A DNA stretch of 64,000 nt from positions 62,001 to 126,000 of the forward strand of contig QKMY01000021.1 in the NCBI GenBank assembly GCA_003242895.1, read 5' to 3'. Under the pieces are notes generated by a model, which was not told the DNA's origin, ran no database searches, and was given only the letters and a program-made list of their open reading frames with translations. The position numbers and the translations under genes are program-made. The stretch comes from Candidatus Margulisiibacteriota bacterium (GTDB lineage: Bacteria; Margulisbacteria; Riflemargulisbacteria; GWF2-39-127). Shown piece by piece: positions 1 to 9,332 of the stretch; positions within the stretch are counted from its first letter, which is position 1; the number at the start of each line of letters is the position of its first letter.

Positions 1-180
1 ATTCTCAATAGTATCGTAAAGAATCAAAGATAATTTCAGTATATAGTTGTTGTTATCAAATATAGCTTTATTGCATATTATTTCGCAGGTGTTTTTTTCA
101 ACGGTTTCTATTGAGTCTTATTGATATTTTGAGAGTGGTTCTTCAGATTAAATTGGTATGGATAAAGTTGTCGGAATGAA

Positions 181-216
181 AAAAAAGGGCCGGTTCATAT
201 CCCGGCCCTTTTTTAA
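181..216 (-). terminator. Rho-independent terminator of the GAPDH-like gene
   Basis: A perfect 13-base-pair inverted repeat (arms 181-193 and 202-214, loop of 8) has a GGGCCGG core flanked by A and T runs, so either strand would give a stem followed by U residues. It lies 18 bases beyond the stop codon of the minus-strand GAPDH-like gene and is most simply that gene's terminator. It may also act on transcripts entering from the left. Bases 1-180 hold no gene that I can recognise. Confidence 0.9.
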
Positions 217-233
217 GAAATAATTATATAATT

Positions 234-1691
234 CTACATTCTTACAAAGTTTTCTGGCTGACCTATAAGCAGTCCTTTGTTTTTCTCACCTTCTACCGCA
301 GAGGCTATTTTATCCCATCTTGCTTGCGATGTGCCGAACCGTTCTTGCACATTTGGGTTATCCGGGTTATTAAAGAATGAAAAAATCCTGTTGTAATCCC
401 ATATGTTCCCTGGTGAAAAGATTTGTCCAGCCAGGTCCCATTTCTGGTTAGCTACTTCGCTGGCTTCCATAAGCAACTCATGAGTAAATCCTCCGACGTT
501 GTCATAATAGACAACTTTGAAATTGATCTGATATGTGCCGTCTCCATTATCTTTTACTGTGAGCATATCTGGATCAATGATTGCTGTTTGTAACAATCCT
601 TTCATTCCCATTGCTGAGTTGATTGAAAAGTTCTTTTTGTTATGCGCTGCGAGTGCGCTTTGAGAAATGATAGCCAGTTGTTCAGACATCGGGCCCTCTG
701 CTTCTTTTTGAAGTTTCGCAAGGAGGTTCTCTTTAGTAAGGATTTCTTTTGCTTTGACATTCATTGTAAGTGTATAGAATGAAGAACCTGCGACATTTGC
801 GCGGACAGCATAAGCATCGATATTGGCTACTCCGGCAATGTCATTTGCAACAACCTTTGCGGCTTTAGCAAACCCTGTAGATTGAGGGGCAAAATTGAGA
901 TCAAGCTGCTCCAACAGATCTGAAGGTGTGCGTGAATGTATGGAAGACAAGTTTCCGGAGATAATTTCAAAGCCATCAATATTTTTTGCCAGTGCACGAA
1001 GTAATACTGTTCCTCCATGAGTGGTGCATGATCCGGTATATAGAAGTGCAGCTGTTGTCGGGTTTGTTGCGGATGCCAAATTTAGCCATTTGTTCTGAGG
1101 TATATTGTTTCCCATATTAACGCCAAACAGCATGTGAGGGATCTCGGTCCCTTTAGGTATATTCTTTCCTGGAGCAGTTCCAATAGTGAGAAGTCCGGGA
1201 TATTGCAGATAACCCTGCATAAACTCGTATTTTACCTGTCCTGTAGCATCAATCATCATAGCTGGATTTCCTGCAGCTAATAGAGGAGGAAGCATTTTAA
1301 TATCAGTTCCATCTTTTTCAAAATGCAATCTGGCAGGTAATGCTTTTCTTCCGTAATCAGAGTCAAACACAATATCCATGCTTCCGTCATCATTTCTTGA
1401 GATAACGTTTATACCTTTTATTATCCTTGCATAAGAATAGTTTGATCTGGAAGCAAAATCTGCACTGGAGTCCATTGCTTTAATCCAGAATTTATCTGTC
1501 CAAGGCTCATCGGCATATTTAGCCCGGGTAATGAGATGGATATCTATCGGATGTTCAGCTTTCGGTCTTAACATCGCTAATTCAAGTGTGGTAAATCCGA
1601 TTTCTCCTCCTCCTCTGATAATGACTTTTGCCGGAGCATTTGTTGTCGTCTTTTCGATGACCGCCCTTGAACTTATTACTTTAGTACGCAT
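234..1691 (-). CDS. Divergent glyceraldehyde-3-phosphate dehydrogenase-like protein
   Basis: The 485-residue protein is about 150 residues longer than ordinary GAPDH (about 335). Seen in the sequence: an N-terminal Rossmann-like start (IIRGGGEIGF); the active-site region GSCTTHGG with Cys near residue 222; HSRTPSD followed by STGFAKAAKVV, matching the catalytic-His loop and the PTSTGAAKAV segment of GAPDH; a catalytic-domain strand with EAEGPM (compare EAAEGPL); and YYDNVGG (compare WYDNEWGY). The catalytic Cys and His therefore look retained, but the glycine motif and the extra sequence are atypical, so substrate and cofactor are uncertain. The ATG has a strong GAGGAGG ribosome site. The gene is monocistronic, with its own putative ECF-type promoter (1733-1761) and a terminator. 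Membership of the GAPDH fold is fairly sure; glycolytic function is not. Confidence 0.8.
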   Translation of the reverse strand: MRTKVISSRAVIEKTTTNAPAKVIIRGGGEIGFTTLELAMLRPKAEHPIDIHLITRAKYADEPWTDKFWIKAMDSSADFASRSNYSYARIIKGINVISRNDDGSMDIVFDSDYGRKALPARLHFEKDGTDIKMLPPLLAAGNPAMMIDATGQVKYEFMQGYLQYPGLLTIGTAPGKNIPKGTEIPHMLFGVNMGNNIPQNKWLNLASATNPTTAALLYTGSCTTHGGTVLLRALAKNIDGFEIISGNLSSIHSRTPSDLLEQLDLNFAPQSTGFAKAAKVVANDIAGVANIDAYAVRANVAGSSFYTLTMNVKAKEILTKENLLAKLQKEAEGPMSEQLAIISQSALAAHNKKNFSINSAMGMKGLLQTAIIDPDMLTVKDNGDGTYQINFKVVYYDNVGGFTHELLMEASEVANQKWDLAGQIFSPGNIWDYNRIFSFFNNPDNPNVQERFGTSQARWDKIASAVEGEKNKGLLIGQPENFVRM

Positions 1692-1732
1692 TAATATGAC
1701 CTCCTCTGATATTTTTGTGAAATGTATAAAGT

Positions 1733-1761
1733 TATATCGAAGGATTAATCGGAAAGTTTCA
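1733..1761 (-). promoter_or_regulatory. Putative ECF-sigma-type promoter of the GAPDH-like gene
   Basis: Read on the minus strand: TGAAAC (1756-1761), a 16-base spacer, then CGATATA (1733-1739), ending 41 bases before the ATG. The -35-like hexamer equals the one used by Bacillus ECF sigma factors such as SigW; the -10-like part (CGATATA rather than CGTA) differs. The same architecture occurs before four other genes in this window. The rest of the gap 1692-1949 shows nothing else I can support. Confidence 0.6.
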
Positions 1762-1949
1762 GTAAATAATTAATTTCTAAAAACAACAATATAGTATTGT
1801 CTTGATATCTGCACAAATTTATGTGCGACTTATCAAAAATCTTGCTCATGGGCATGGGTGTCGTCCTGTGGAAAGAGGCTGAAGTAGGCATGAAGCATAT
1901 CTGCCATAGATTGAGTCAATGTTTTATTAAAGGGCGCAGACAATTCTAG

Positions 1950-4244
1950 TTAATAATCTCCATTTAATGCGTCCCTGATAACGTTAGCTATACCGGAATG
2001 GTAAATCTTTTTAATAGCTGTTTTAACAATATTGATATCATTATTATTTTTATACGCCCAATTAATTATATGAGTATATTCCTCTTCAGTTAATATTTCC
2101 TGTAATTTCGACTGCCAGGCTGCAGAATGTTCCTCTTCGATTATCATATCTTCAGCGGTAAAATCATCTACCGCAGCCAAATTCCCAGAATAAAAGCCCA
2201 TTCCCATTGTATTTTCCGGTTCTTTTTCTTTTAATGATTTAATAAGCAGAATACCGAGCCAGCCATAACTTATAGCAACCAGTTCCATTAATGCCGTAAA
2301 TTTTTCCCGGGGTGAGTTATAAAAACCTTCAAATACCTGTTCGATTTCTTCCTGTGTAAATAGTAATGATAACAATGTTATTGCCAGCTTAGCTCTTGCT
2401 TTTTCTTTTTCTCCCCAGCTTTTCTCATGTGTAACCAAAAGGTAATCGTTATTATTATTCAATAACATTTGGTCGATAATTTCCTTGAAATTATCTTTTA
2501 GCTGGCTGTCGCTTTGGGCTAGTGAGAACAAAGCATGCTTGGGTATGTGCCGTTTAATATAATTATTTTGCTGCCATTCGTTGACCTGCGAGACAATATC
2601 ACTCCAGGCATTAGGATATCCCATCGCCAAAGTTTTAGCCTGAGAATCTGATAAACCAGGGTTTTGTCTCCTGATCTCCGGATATGTCTCAAATAATATT
2701 TTTCTCCAATTATTGGGGTAATGTATGGCAAAATTAATGACAGCATAATCTGTTAGCCCGAGATTTGCTGTTTTTATTTCCTGGGTGGTTTCATGCAGAA
2801 TTTTTTTCCAGGTATTGGGGTAATGTATTGCCAGGTTAATGACAGCATAATCCGCTAGTCCGGGGTTTGCTGTTCTTATTTCCTGGGTAGTTTCATGAAG
2901 AATTTTTTCCCAGGTATTGGGGTAACTTATGGCTAACTTCTTTGTGTCAGCATCGGATATGCTGGGCGCCTGTTTTTTTATTTCGTTCATCGTTTCAGAT
3001 AATATCTGTTCCCATTTATTGGGATAGCTCATAGCCAGCTGTATACAATAAGAATCGGATAATTCTGGATTATCCCTTTTAATTTCCTGCGTTGTTTTAT
3101 GTAGAATGTCCCTCCATGTCCCAGGGTAATTAAGAGCTAATTGAGTGCAGTAATAATCAGATAATTCGGGATTCTCTTCTTTTATTTCTTGTATCCGGGA
3201 CAAAACAATTTTCCAGGTATTGGGATTTTTTATTGCCAGTACTTTGCAGTCATAATCGGAAAGACCTGGGTTTTTCTCTTTTATTTCCGTTACAAGATTT
3301 AAAATGTTTTTCCAGTTTTTGGGATGTTTAATTGCTAATAGTTTAGCTTCATAATTGGAAAGATCAGGAAAGTGGGCTTTTATTTCTGTTATCGTTTCAT
3401 TTAAGATTTTTCGCCAGGTATTAGGGTACGTGATTGCGAGTTGTTTACAATCTGTATTGGAGATAGTAGGGTTTTCTGCTTTTATTTCTGCTACCGTTGT
3501 ATACAGGATTTCTTTCCACTTGTCCGGGAAAATAATAGCTAATTGCTTGCAGTCGTAATCGGAAAGATCAGGGTTCTCTTGTTTTATTTCATAAATAGTC
3601 TTCAACCGGATCTTGCTGTTATTGCGCGCTGCCCGGTCAATGTTAGATTTGCTTAATTTATAGGTGGTTATATATTTATTTAAGATACCAGCGCTGATGG
3701 CTTTATTTATCTGTTCTTCCGTCAGGTCCAAGTCTTTATTATTCAACAGTTCTCTTTTCTGCTCTTCTATTCTGTTCTCAATTTCTTTCCAGTTTTCAAC
3801 TACCCATTCTTTATCGTAATCTGGTAAATCCATATTATTTATGCAGATGCTGTTAATAAAATAGTGACTGTCCGGTGCAGCTTGCCCGGATAACTGTTTG
3901 AACCAGGGATTAGTAGTATTGGCAACCTTTTTTCTGGAGCGTGTTGTTAGCAGATATTCTATCTTCATGTTAGCAGGCAGGTCCATAAAATCATCTAAAG
4001 AAGCTTCTGTTAGAATCTTCAGTCGGGTATGATAAAAATATTGCTCAATAGCCTGACAGGTTTGTTCATCTTTATTTTTCGCATATATGTGCAAAAGTTC
4101 TTCCGGGGCTATTCCGGTTGTAAGAAAAGCTTCCCGCAGTGATCCTGCTCCACACTTTTGCCTCACGAATTTTTCGAATGCGGCAGGCAGTGAATCCTTT
4201 GTATTGTTTATTTTTATGTTGATAGCTATTAATTTGTTGTTCAT
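1950..4244 (-). CDS. Protein with ten 33-34-residue tandem repeats, function unknown
   Basis: I do not recognise the family. About 764 residues. After a 220-residue N-terminal region come ten tandem repeats of 33-34 residues with consensus EIK-x-x-NPxLSDYxxK-x-LAI-x-YPNTWxxIL, roughly residues 225-565, then a 200-residue C-terminal domain rich in acidic residues. The regular spacing, with conserved Pro, Tyr-Pro and Trp, suggests an alpha-helical solenoid used for binding. Repeats 8 and 9 are nearly identical in DNA at an offset of exactly 102 bases, so the array has grown recently. No clear ribosome site is visible; I chose the ATG at 4244 because it gives MNNKLIAI, matching the N-terminal pattern of neighbouring genes, but a GTG at 4256 in the same frame is possible. 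The gene lies 142 bases after the MurA-fusion gene and is probably co-transcribed with it. Confidence 0.75.
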   Translation of the reverse strand: MNNKLIAINIKINNTKDSLPAAFEKFVRQKCGAGSLREAFLTTGIAPEELLHIYAKNKDEQTCQAIEQYFYHTRLKILTEASLDDFMDLPANMKIEYLLTTRSRKKVANTTNPWFKQLSGQAAPDSHYFINSICINNMDLPDYDKEWVVENWKEIENRIEEQKRELLNNKDLDLTEEQINKAISAGILNKYITTYKLSKSNIDRAARNNSKIRLKTIYEIKQENPDLSDYDCKQLAIIFPDKWKEILYTTVAEIKAENPTISNTDCKQLAITYPNTWRKILNETITEIKAHFPDLSNYEAKLLAIKHPKNWKNILNLVTEIKEKNPGLSDYDCKVLAIKNPNTWKIVLSRIQEIKEENPELSDYYCTQLALNYPGTWRDILHKTTQEIKRDNPELSDSYCIQLAMSYPNKWEQILSETMNEIKKQAPSISDADTKKLAISYPNTWEKILHETTQEIRTANPGLADYAVINLAIHYPNTWKKILHETTQEIKTANLGLTDYAVINFAIHYPNNWRKILFETYPEIRRQNPGLSDSQAKTLAMGYPNAWSDIVSQVNEWQQNNYIKRHIPKHALFSLAQSDSQLKDNFKEIIDQMLLNNNNDYLLVTHEKSWGEKEKARAKLAITLLSLLFTQEEIEQVFEGFYNSPREKFTALMELVAISYGWLGILLIKSLKEKEPENTMGMGFYSGNLAAVDDFTAEDMIIEEEHSAAWQSKLQEILTEEEYTHIINWAYKNNNDINIVKTAIKKIYHSGIANVIRDALNGDY

Positions 4245-4386
4245 TTTTTTCGACACTATTAGTAATTAAATATATTTTTAATATACCCGTTTTGATTTTT
4301 TATAAAACATAGCGATCAAGCTATTCGCCTCATCCCGGGCAAAAAAGTGTGGAATTTACATGTAATTGCAAAGGCAGCCTGGTTGT

Positions 4387-7300
4387 TTATCCGTACTGTA
4401 AAATCTTGGCTTGGTTTAGTAAGAAAGAAGTTCCCTGGTTATGCTTTAATCCGAATAATTCAGGTATCGATATTTGTTCGGATTTGGGATGTTTATTGCC
4501 TACCGTTATACTCAGCCCGGTTTTAAGGAGATGAAGATCACTTCCCTGTCCCTGGTCCCCGATGGAGATCAGATCATCAGGCTTAATATCGGTAATCTTT
4601 GAAAATTGATCTAAGGGCATCGATTTATTTTGATCTTCAGAAACTATTAATACAGAATTTTCAGATGGGGAGGCACGGTATGGCAGATCATCAAAAAGAT
4701 CAAAAATACTATTTAAGGTGAAGGCGGCTTCAAGAGGGTTCATATTAAGTTGTTTTAATAAAACCCTGTAGTTTTCAAATTGCATTTGAGATTCGTCGAG
4801 GCCTAAATATAATGTAATAATTTTTTTCAAAGCATCAGCGTTTAAACTATCAATGGTGTTTTCCGGATTATTTTTAATAATAGTTTCAAAATCTAATGCA
4901 CCATTTGTTACGTATTCCCCGGTGTTAATAAAGGTCCCACCTTCACTGGATGAAATATAGAGGTTCTTGAGTATATCGGGGGAATAGCCTTTTTCTGTAA
5001 GTCTATTATAAAAAGTTTTGAGGAAACCTGTTTCTTTCAGAACAAGACTATGTACATTCCTTGCTGTGAAAATCCCTATAGGTATACCTTCTTTTAAACG
5101 ATCGAGGATAAAGTCCAATATATTCAGATCAAACTTGCCGTCAACTGATGTGATAGTGTGGTCGATATCCATAACAAGCCCTTTGTACGTATGTTCTAAT
5201 CGGCGCTCAAGATCGAGCTTAGCTGTACTATGAATAGACCTTTCATGCCTTTTATCCTTATTTATTACGAGAAAAGAATTGAGTCTGTCTTTTTCATAAT
5301 TTGTTTTAAATATGCTAAAAAGCTTGTTGTCCCAGATGGTAGCGAAATCTCTCGTGGTATGATTTTTTAGAACTTTTTTCCTCGATACTTCTCTTTCCTC
5401 TTCTCTTTTTAGAGCCCAGGATTTTAACGAGGTCTCATCTGCATCGATAAAGATAGAATAATCCAGCAACTTATGTAGATACTCATAAGGTCCGGATTTG
5501 TGATGAAGAACATTTAATCCTTCCACCAGAATAATTGGGGCGGATTCTATAATTGCTTTTTCTCCACCGGATTTACTATTAATATGGTCATAACTTTTTT
5601 GAATTACCTTTTTTCCTTGCTTCAAGTTTGATATTCTCTTGATAGTGGCTTTTATGTCATAAGAATCGGGATGAGTCTTTTGTATGCCATATAGTTTTAG
5701 CATCCAGTCGGGTAAAAAATCGTTATCAGTCTCATAGTGGCTTGTAGCAGCAGATCCCTTGCAGTCAACTTGCTCATTATTTAACTTATCAAAGATCAGA
5801 TTAATAAGGAATGCCAGATCTTTCGTAAAAGAAGTTTTTCCGGAGGCAATGGAACCAGCGATGCCTAATATTAATCGATAATTCTGGTCCCCGGTTTCTT
5901 TCGCTTTCATTTCTCTTAATGTAATAATATTTATGGATATTGGAAGAAAAGTATTCCAGATTTCCAGTGGCGTTAATTTTGTTTGCGTAAAGACTATTTT
6001 GCTTTGGCATATTTCGAAAAACAAAGACATTTTTAATCTCATAAATTGCGGGGCTATCTCAGAGAACAAAGGATGTGAGGGCGGACAATACTGATTGTCC
6101 TGATTAACCTGCCTGTCATAGGCAATGAGCCTGTGCATAAGGAAATCCGACGGCTCATTAAATAATTCGGGTTTAGATAGAACCTGTTCAATCCAGGTTG
6201 CCCGTTCATTTTCAGAAATTAAGCTGTCTATTGCATTTCCTTCGGAAAAAGGGGGAAGGTGCCCTTTCATGGAGAGCGGTATTTTTGGGAGTGATGTTTT
6301 AATGCCGGTTTCTTGCGAATGATTTTTCCTGGCGGTAATCTCCAGTCTTTGGTCCATAATGGTTGGAATTGATTCTATCGGAATTTCCTGAGAATTTCTG
6401 TATAAAAAATCTTCCGGATGAGACAGACGGAGTTTAAAATAGTCATTATACATCGATAACTGTGTAATTTGCTGATGTACATCACACATTACGCAGGAGA
6501 ATCCACTATCCTGAAGGTATCCTGAATACTCAGGTGCGGTGAAGTAGTGATAAAGTTCTTGAATCTCTTTATCCATACTTGTTAATCCGCTCCTGAAGTC
6601 CTCTGCCATAAACTGGATTTTTTCTAAGTAATAGTTTAATATTCCAGTTGAAATCCCAAACCAGCTGTTTCCTCCTATTTTACCTCCGCCTAGCATCATA
6701 TCCCCGGAATAAGGATAGGTACTTATTAGTTGCAATAGTTTTGCAAATTCATCAGTCCGGCCTTGATTATACTTGATGAAAACAGGTGAATTCATTAATG
6801 ACGGATCTGGTCTGACTCCATCCAGTATTTTCAAAATGCCCTGGTCTTTGAGTAATACGTGGGCCATGTTTAAGGTTTTTTTCACACTTGCTATTCCAAT
6901 ATTTCTGTCATGCGAATAATGAGCAAATTCTTCATCATCTTTCGCTTCGTTGAACTTTATGCCCGGGAAAGAAAATACTTCATGAAGAACACTTGTAAAA
7001 TCAATATAATCGAAAGAGTCATTTAAGCCTTTTTGATAAATATAGTCTAAAATATCTTCCTTTCGAAGGTCCAATACTTCAAGTTTTGCCTCAGGGTTGA
7101 GATCGTGAGTTTTGCTTAAAAACTCTTTATCAATATCAAATGCAAAGTACTCGATAGTAAGATCTAACGCTTTGGCACACATGCGGTTATAGTATACTTT
7201 TTTCCCGTTTCCAGGACCAAAAATCACAACTTTTAAGGGCCTGGATAGATTTAATTCTTCATTGTATTCCTTTAAGCCCTTAGCAAAATCGTGATGATAC

Positions 7301-9048
7301 TGTGGGTAAAGAAAATGTTGGTCCGTTGCAAAAAATGGACTTGCAGGAGAATCTCTTAAAATTGAATCCAGAAATAATAACTTTTCATCATCAGTCAGTT
7401 CGAACTTTAATTCAGGATCATTTAAAAGGTCCATACATTTTTCAATATGTAAATTATTATCAGAAAATAGAAGAAGCTCCTTTAAAGTCTTCATAAAAAG
7501 ATCTTTGTTTTTATAAGTCCCGGGAGAAAGATTTAGGTCATAAACAGAGTTCTTTTGAATATCCCATTTAATAGTTAACCCGTTATCTTCGAAAACTCGA
7601 ATCTCTTTAATATCTGCGTTAAAATAGTTTTTTAAATAATCAATTATATTTGGGTACCCTCGAAGAATATGTTCCATTCCTTTAACAACAGAAGTTCCTT
7701 GTGCAGATAAAGCTGCCATTATCAGGACCATTGTAGCCCGGAGATCTTTTCCTTCGACAACAGTTCCTTGAAGTTTTTGAACACCCTGGACGATGAAGTC
7801 ATGACTGCCATCCAGAATCTCGATTTTTGCCCCCATTTTTTTGAGTTCCAATAAGTATGAATCACGATCTCTCAAAAGAGTATCACCAAGCCTGAAACAA
7901 ACATCTTTTTTTAAGGTTGCAGCAAGAGCAATGAATGGAAGCATGTCAGAATTAGTTCGTGGCAGATATCCTGCTTCGATTTTGTCAGGAGCATATGGTT
8001 TAAGGTCTGGGTCGTTTGATAAAGTTAAACAGTCCTTGCCTTCGATATGGGAAAATTGAACGTGAATGCCTAAGTCTGAAAGGTGATCTATGGTATTTCC
8101 AAAATCTTCTTTACGAACGTCAACGACTGTAACCGATCCGTTGGTCATCGGTCCGAGAAGTGCAAATGATAAAGCCCAGGTCCGGTCCGGAGGTATTTCA
8201 AAAACAGCAGGATCTGTACTTTTATTGATCCCTTTATTAACCCTAATATATGATCCGGACTCGTTTTGAGAATCAAAGTGAACCTCAATGTCAGCACCCA
8301 GCGTCCTTAGGAATTTTGCAGCGTCCAGTATTTCGGTTTCTCTGGGAATATTTGAAAGCAAAAGGTTTTGGTTTAATTTTGAGGCAACGATCATGGCCAA
8401 AATAGTTACGGATATCTGAGGCTTTTCAAGATTAATATCTATTTTTTTCGGGAAATGTTCATCAAGCATTGCTTCAACTCCATCATGAAGCATTGTATAA
8501 TTCATCCCCATTTTTTCTAATACCTGAAGATGTTGTGAAACCGGGCGATCTCCTATTTTATCTCCTCCGGGATATGCGATTGTGACTTTGCCTTTTTTTG
8601 TAAGCAAAGGAGCAATAATATGAAACGAGGCGCGAATGCTTTGAATCAATGAGTTTTTTGGTGCTAAGTTGTTAATTGAACTGGGATCGATCGTAAGTAC
8701 CTGACTGCTTTCAGAATATTCAGGTTTTGCACCGATATCTTTTAATATCTCGACCCAGGAAAAAGTATCTAAAGTTGGCGGGACATTATGGAGGATAACT
8801 TTACGGTCAGCAATTAATGATGCCGTGATCATCTCCGCGACACCCCATTTACTGCCTGGAGCTTTAAGCGGGAATTCTGAAGAAAACAGAGGCTTTCCTC
8901 CGCTTATAATAAGCTCGGTTTTTTTAGCTTGATTAAGTTTCTTTGTGAAAATACTTTCAGCATCGGCTAAACGGATAGTTTTATTTAGACAGTCTAAAGG
9001 GAACCCGAAGGTTTTTTCTGGAATAAAAGATATTGTTTTATTGATCAA
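4387..9048 (-). CDS. Four-domain fusion: MurA-like, methyltransferase-like, type I pantothenate-kinase-like and HAD-like
   Basis: 1553 residues. (1) About 45-500: MurA/EPSP-synthase fold, with GSKWGVAEM (compare GAKNAAL), SIRASFHIIAPLL, PGGDKIGDRP, TNSDM, KDLRATM and LRGYPNI. The loop Cys of MurA (Cys115 in E. coli) is Asp near residue 163, the substitution known to give fosfomycin resistance in other MurA proteins; the Asn of KN is Trp. (2) About 595-780: Rossmann-like methyltransferase segment with VVIFGPGNGKK. (3) About 1035-1265: CoaA-like kinase with TFLPISINI, P-loop GIAGSIASGKTS, SYDIKATIKRISNLKQGK, ILVEGLNVL and DYSIFIDADE. (4) About 1290-1550: HAD hydrolase with DIDHTIT, IFTARN and ISIGDQGQGSDL. 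The TTG start has GAAGGAG eight bases upstream. This combination is unknown to me; whether each domain is active cannot be told from sequence. Confidence 0.85.
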   Translation of the reverse strand: MINKTISFIPEKTFGFPLDCLNKTIRLADAESIFTKKLNQAKKTELIISGGKPLFSSEFPLKAPGSKWGVAEMITASLIADRKVILHNVPPTLDTFSWVEILKDIGAKPEYSESSQVLTIDPSSINNLAPKNSLIQSIRASFHIIAPLLTKKGKVTIAYPGGDKIGDRPVSQHLQVLEKMGMNYTMLHDGVEAMLDEHFPKKIDINLEKPQISVTILAMIVASKLNQNLLLSNIPRETEILDAAKFLRTLGADIEVHFDSQNESGSYIRVNKGINKSTDPAVFEIPPDRTWALSFALLGPMTNGSVTVVDVRKEDFGNTIDHLSDLGIHVQFSHIEGKDCLTLSNDPDLKPYAPDKIEAGYLPRTNSDMLPFIALAATLKKDVCFRLGDTLLRDRDSYLLELKKMGAKIEILDGSHDFIVQGVQKLQGTVVEGKDLRATMVLIMAALSAQGTSVVKGMEHILRGYPNIIDYLKNYFNADIKEIRVFEDNGLTIKWDIQKNSVYDLNLSPGTYKNKDLFMKTLKELLLFSDNNLHIEKCMDLLNDPELKFELTDDEKLLFLDSILRDSPASPFFATDQHFLYPQYHHDFAKGLKEYNEELNLSRPLKVVIFGPGNGKKVYYNRMCAKALDLTIEYFAFDIDKEFLSKTHDLNPEAKLEVLDLRKEDILDYIYQKGLNDSFDYIDFTSVLHEVFSFPGIKFNEAKDDEEFAHYSHDRNIGIASVKKTLNMAHVLLKDQGILKILDGVRPDPSLMNSPVFIKYNQGRTDEFAKLLQLISTYPYSGDMMLGGGKIGGNSWFGISTGILNYYLEKIQFMAEDFRSGLTSMDKEIQELYHYFTAPEYSGYLQDSGFSCVMCDVHQQITQLSMYNDYFKLRLSHPEDFLYRNSQEIPIESIPTIMDQRLEITARKNHSQETGIKTSLPKIPLSMKGHLPPFSEGNAIDSLISENERATWIEQVLSKPELFNEPSDFLMHRLIAYDRQVNQDNQYCPPSHPLFSEIAPQFMRLKMSLFFEICQSKIVFTQTKLTPLEIWNTFLPISINIITLREMKAKETGDQNYRLILGIAGSIASGKTSFTKDLAFLINLIFDKLNNEQVDCKGSAATSHYETDNDFLPDWMLKLYGIQKTHPDSYDIKATIKRISNLKQGKKVIQKSYDHINSKSGGEKAIIESAPIILVEGLNVLHHKSGPYEYLHKLLDYSIFIDADETSLKSWALKREEEREVSRKKVLKNHTTRDFATIWDNKLFSIFKTNYEKDRLNSFLVINKDKRHERSIHSTAKLDLERRLEHTYKGLVMDIDHTITSVDGKFDLNILDFILDRLKEGIPIGIFTARNVHSLVLKETGFLKTFYNRLTEKGYSPDILKNLYISSSEGGTFINTGEYVTNGALDFETIIKNNPENTIDSLNADALKKIITLYLGLDESQMQFENYRVLLKQLNMNPLEAAFTLNSIFDLFDDLPYRASPSENSVLIVSEDQNKSMPLDQFSKITDIKPDDLISIGDQGQGSDLHLLKTGLSITVGNKHPKSEQISIPELFGLKHNQGTSFLLNQAKILQYG

Positions 9049-9164
9049 TCTGGGTCTCCTTCATTCTTATATTGAACTAGTCTTTGTTCATATAGGTTAT
9101 CTTGGACAAGAGCTACGTAATCTTTATTCCATTGTAAATTTTTTGCATATTTCGGTCCTATGAA

Positions 9165-9193
9165 TATATCGAATGATCTGAGAGGGAGATTCA
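9165..9193 (-). promoter_or_regulatory. Putative ECF-sigma-type promoter of the MurA-fusion gene
   Basis: On the minus strand: TGAATC (9188-9193), 16 bases, CGATATA (9165-9171). This is the same arrangement and spacing as the element before the GAPDH-like gene, with one change in the -35-like hexamer. It lies 116 bases before the TTG start, a longer leader than at the other sites. The remaining gap to 9332 also holds a tandem 11-base repeat (ATTTGATTATA twice, near 9198-9221). Confidence 0.55.
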
Positions 9194-9332
9194 TTAAAAT
9201 AATTTGATTATAATTTGATTATATGGAGTTGTTTAATAAAGTGGATGCATCTATAATCACTCAAAATAATTCAAAATATACAATGAATTTATTCGGGTTT
9301 ATTGTAAAAAAGTTTATGATTGGAATCGTGGA

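Noticed and set aside
1790-1900. Minus-strand frame reading MADMLHAYFSLFPQDD, less AT-rich than its surroundings
   Set aside because: Fewer than 30 codons and no ribosome site; it could be a gene remnant but nothing supports that.
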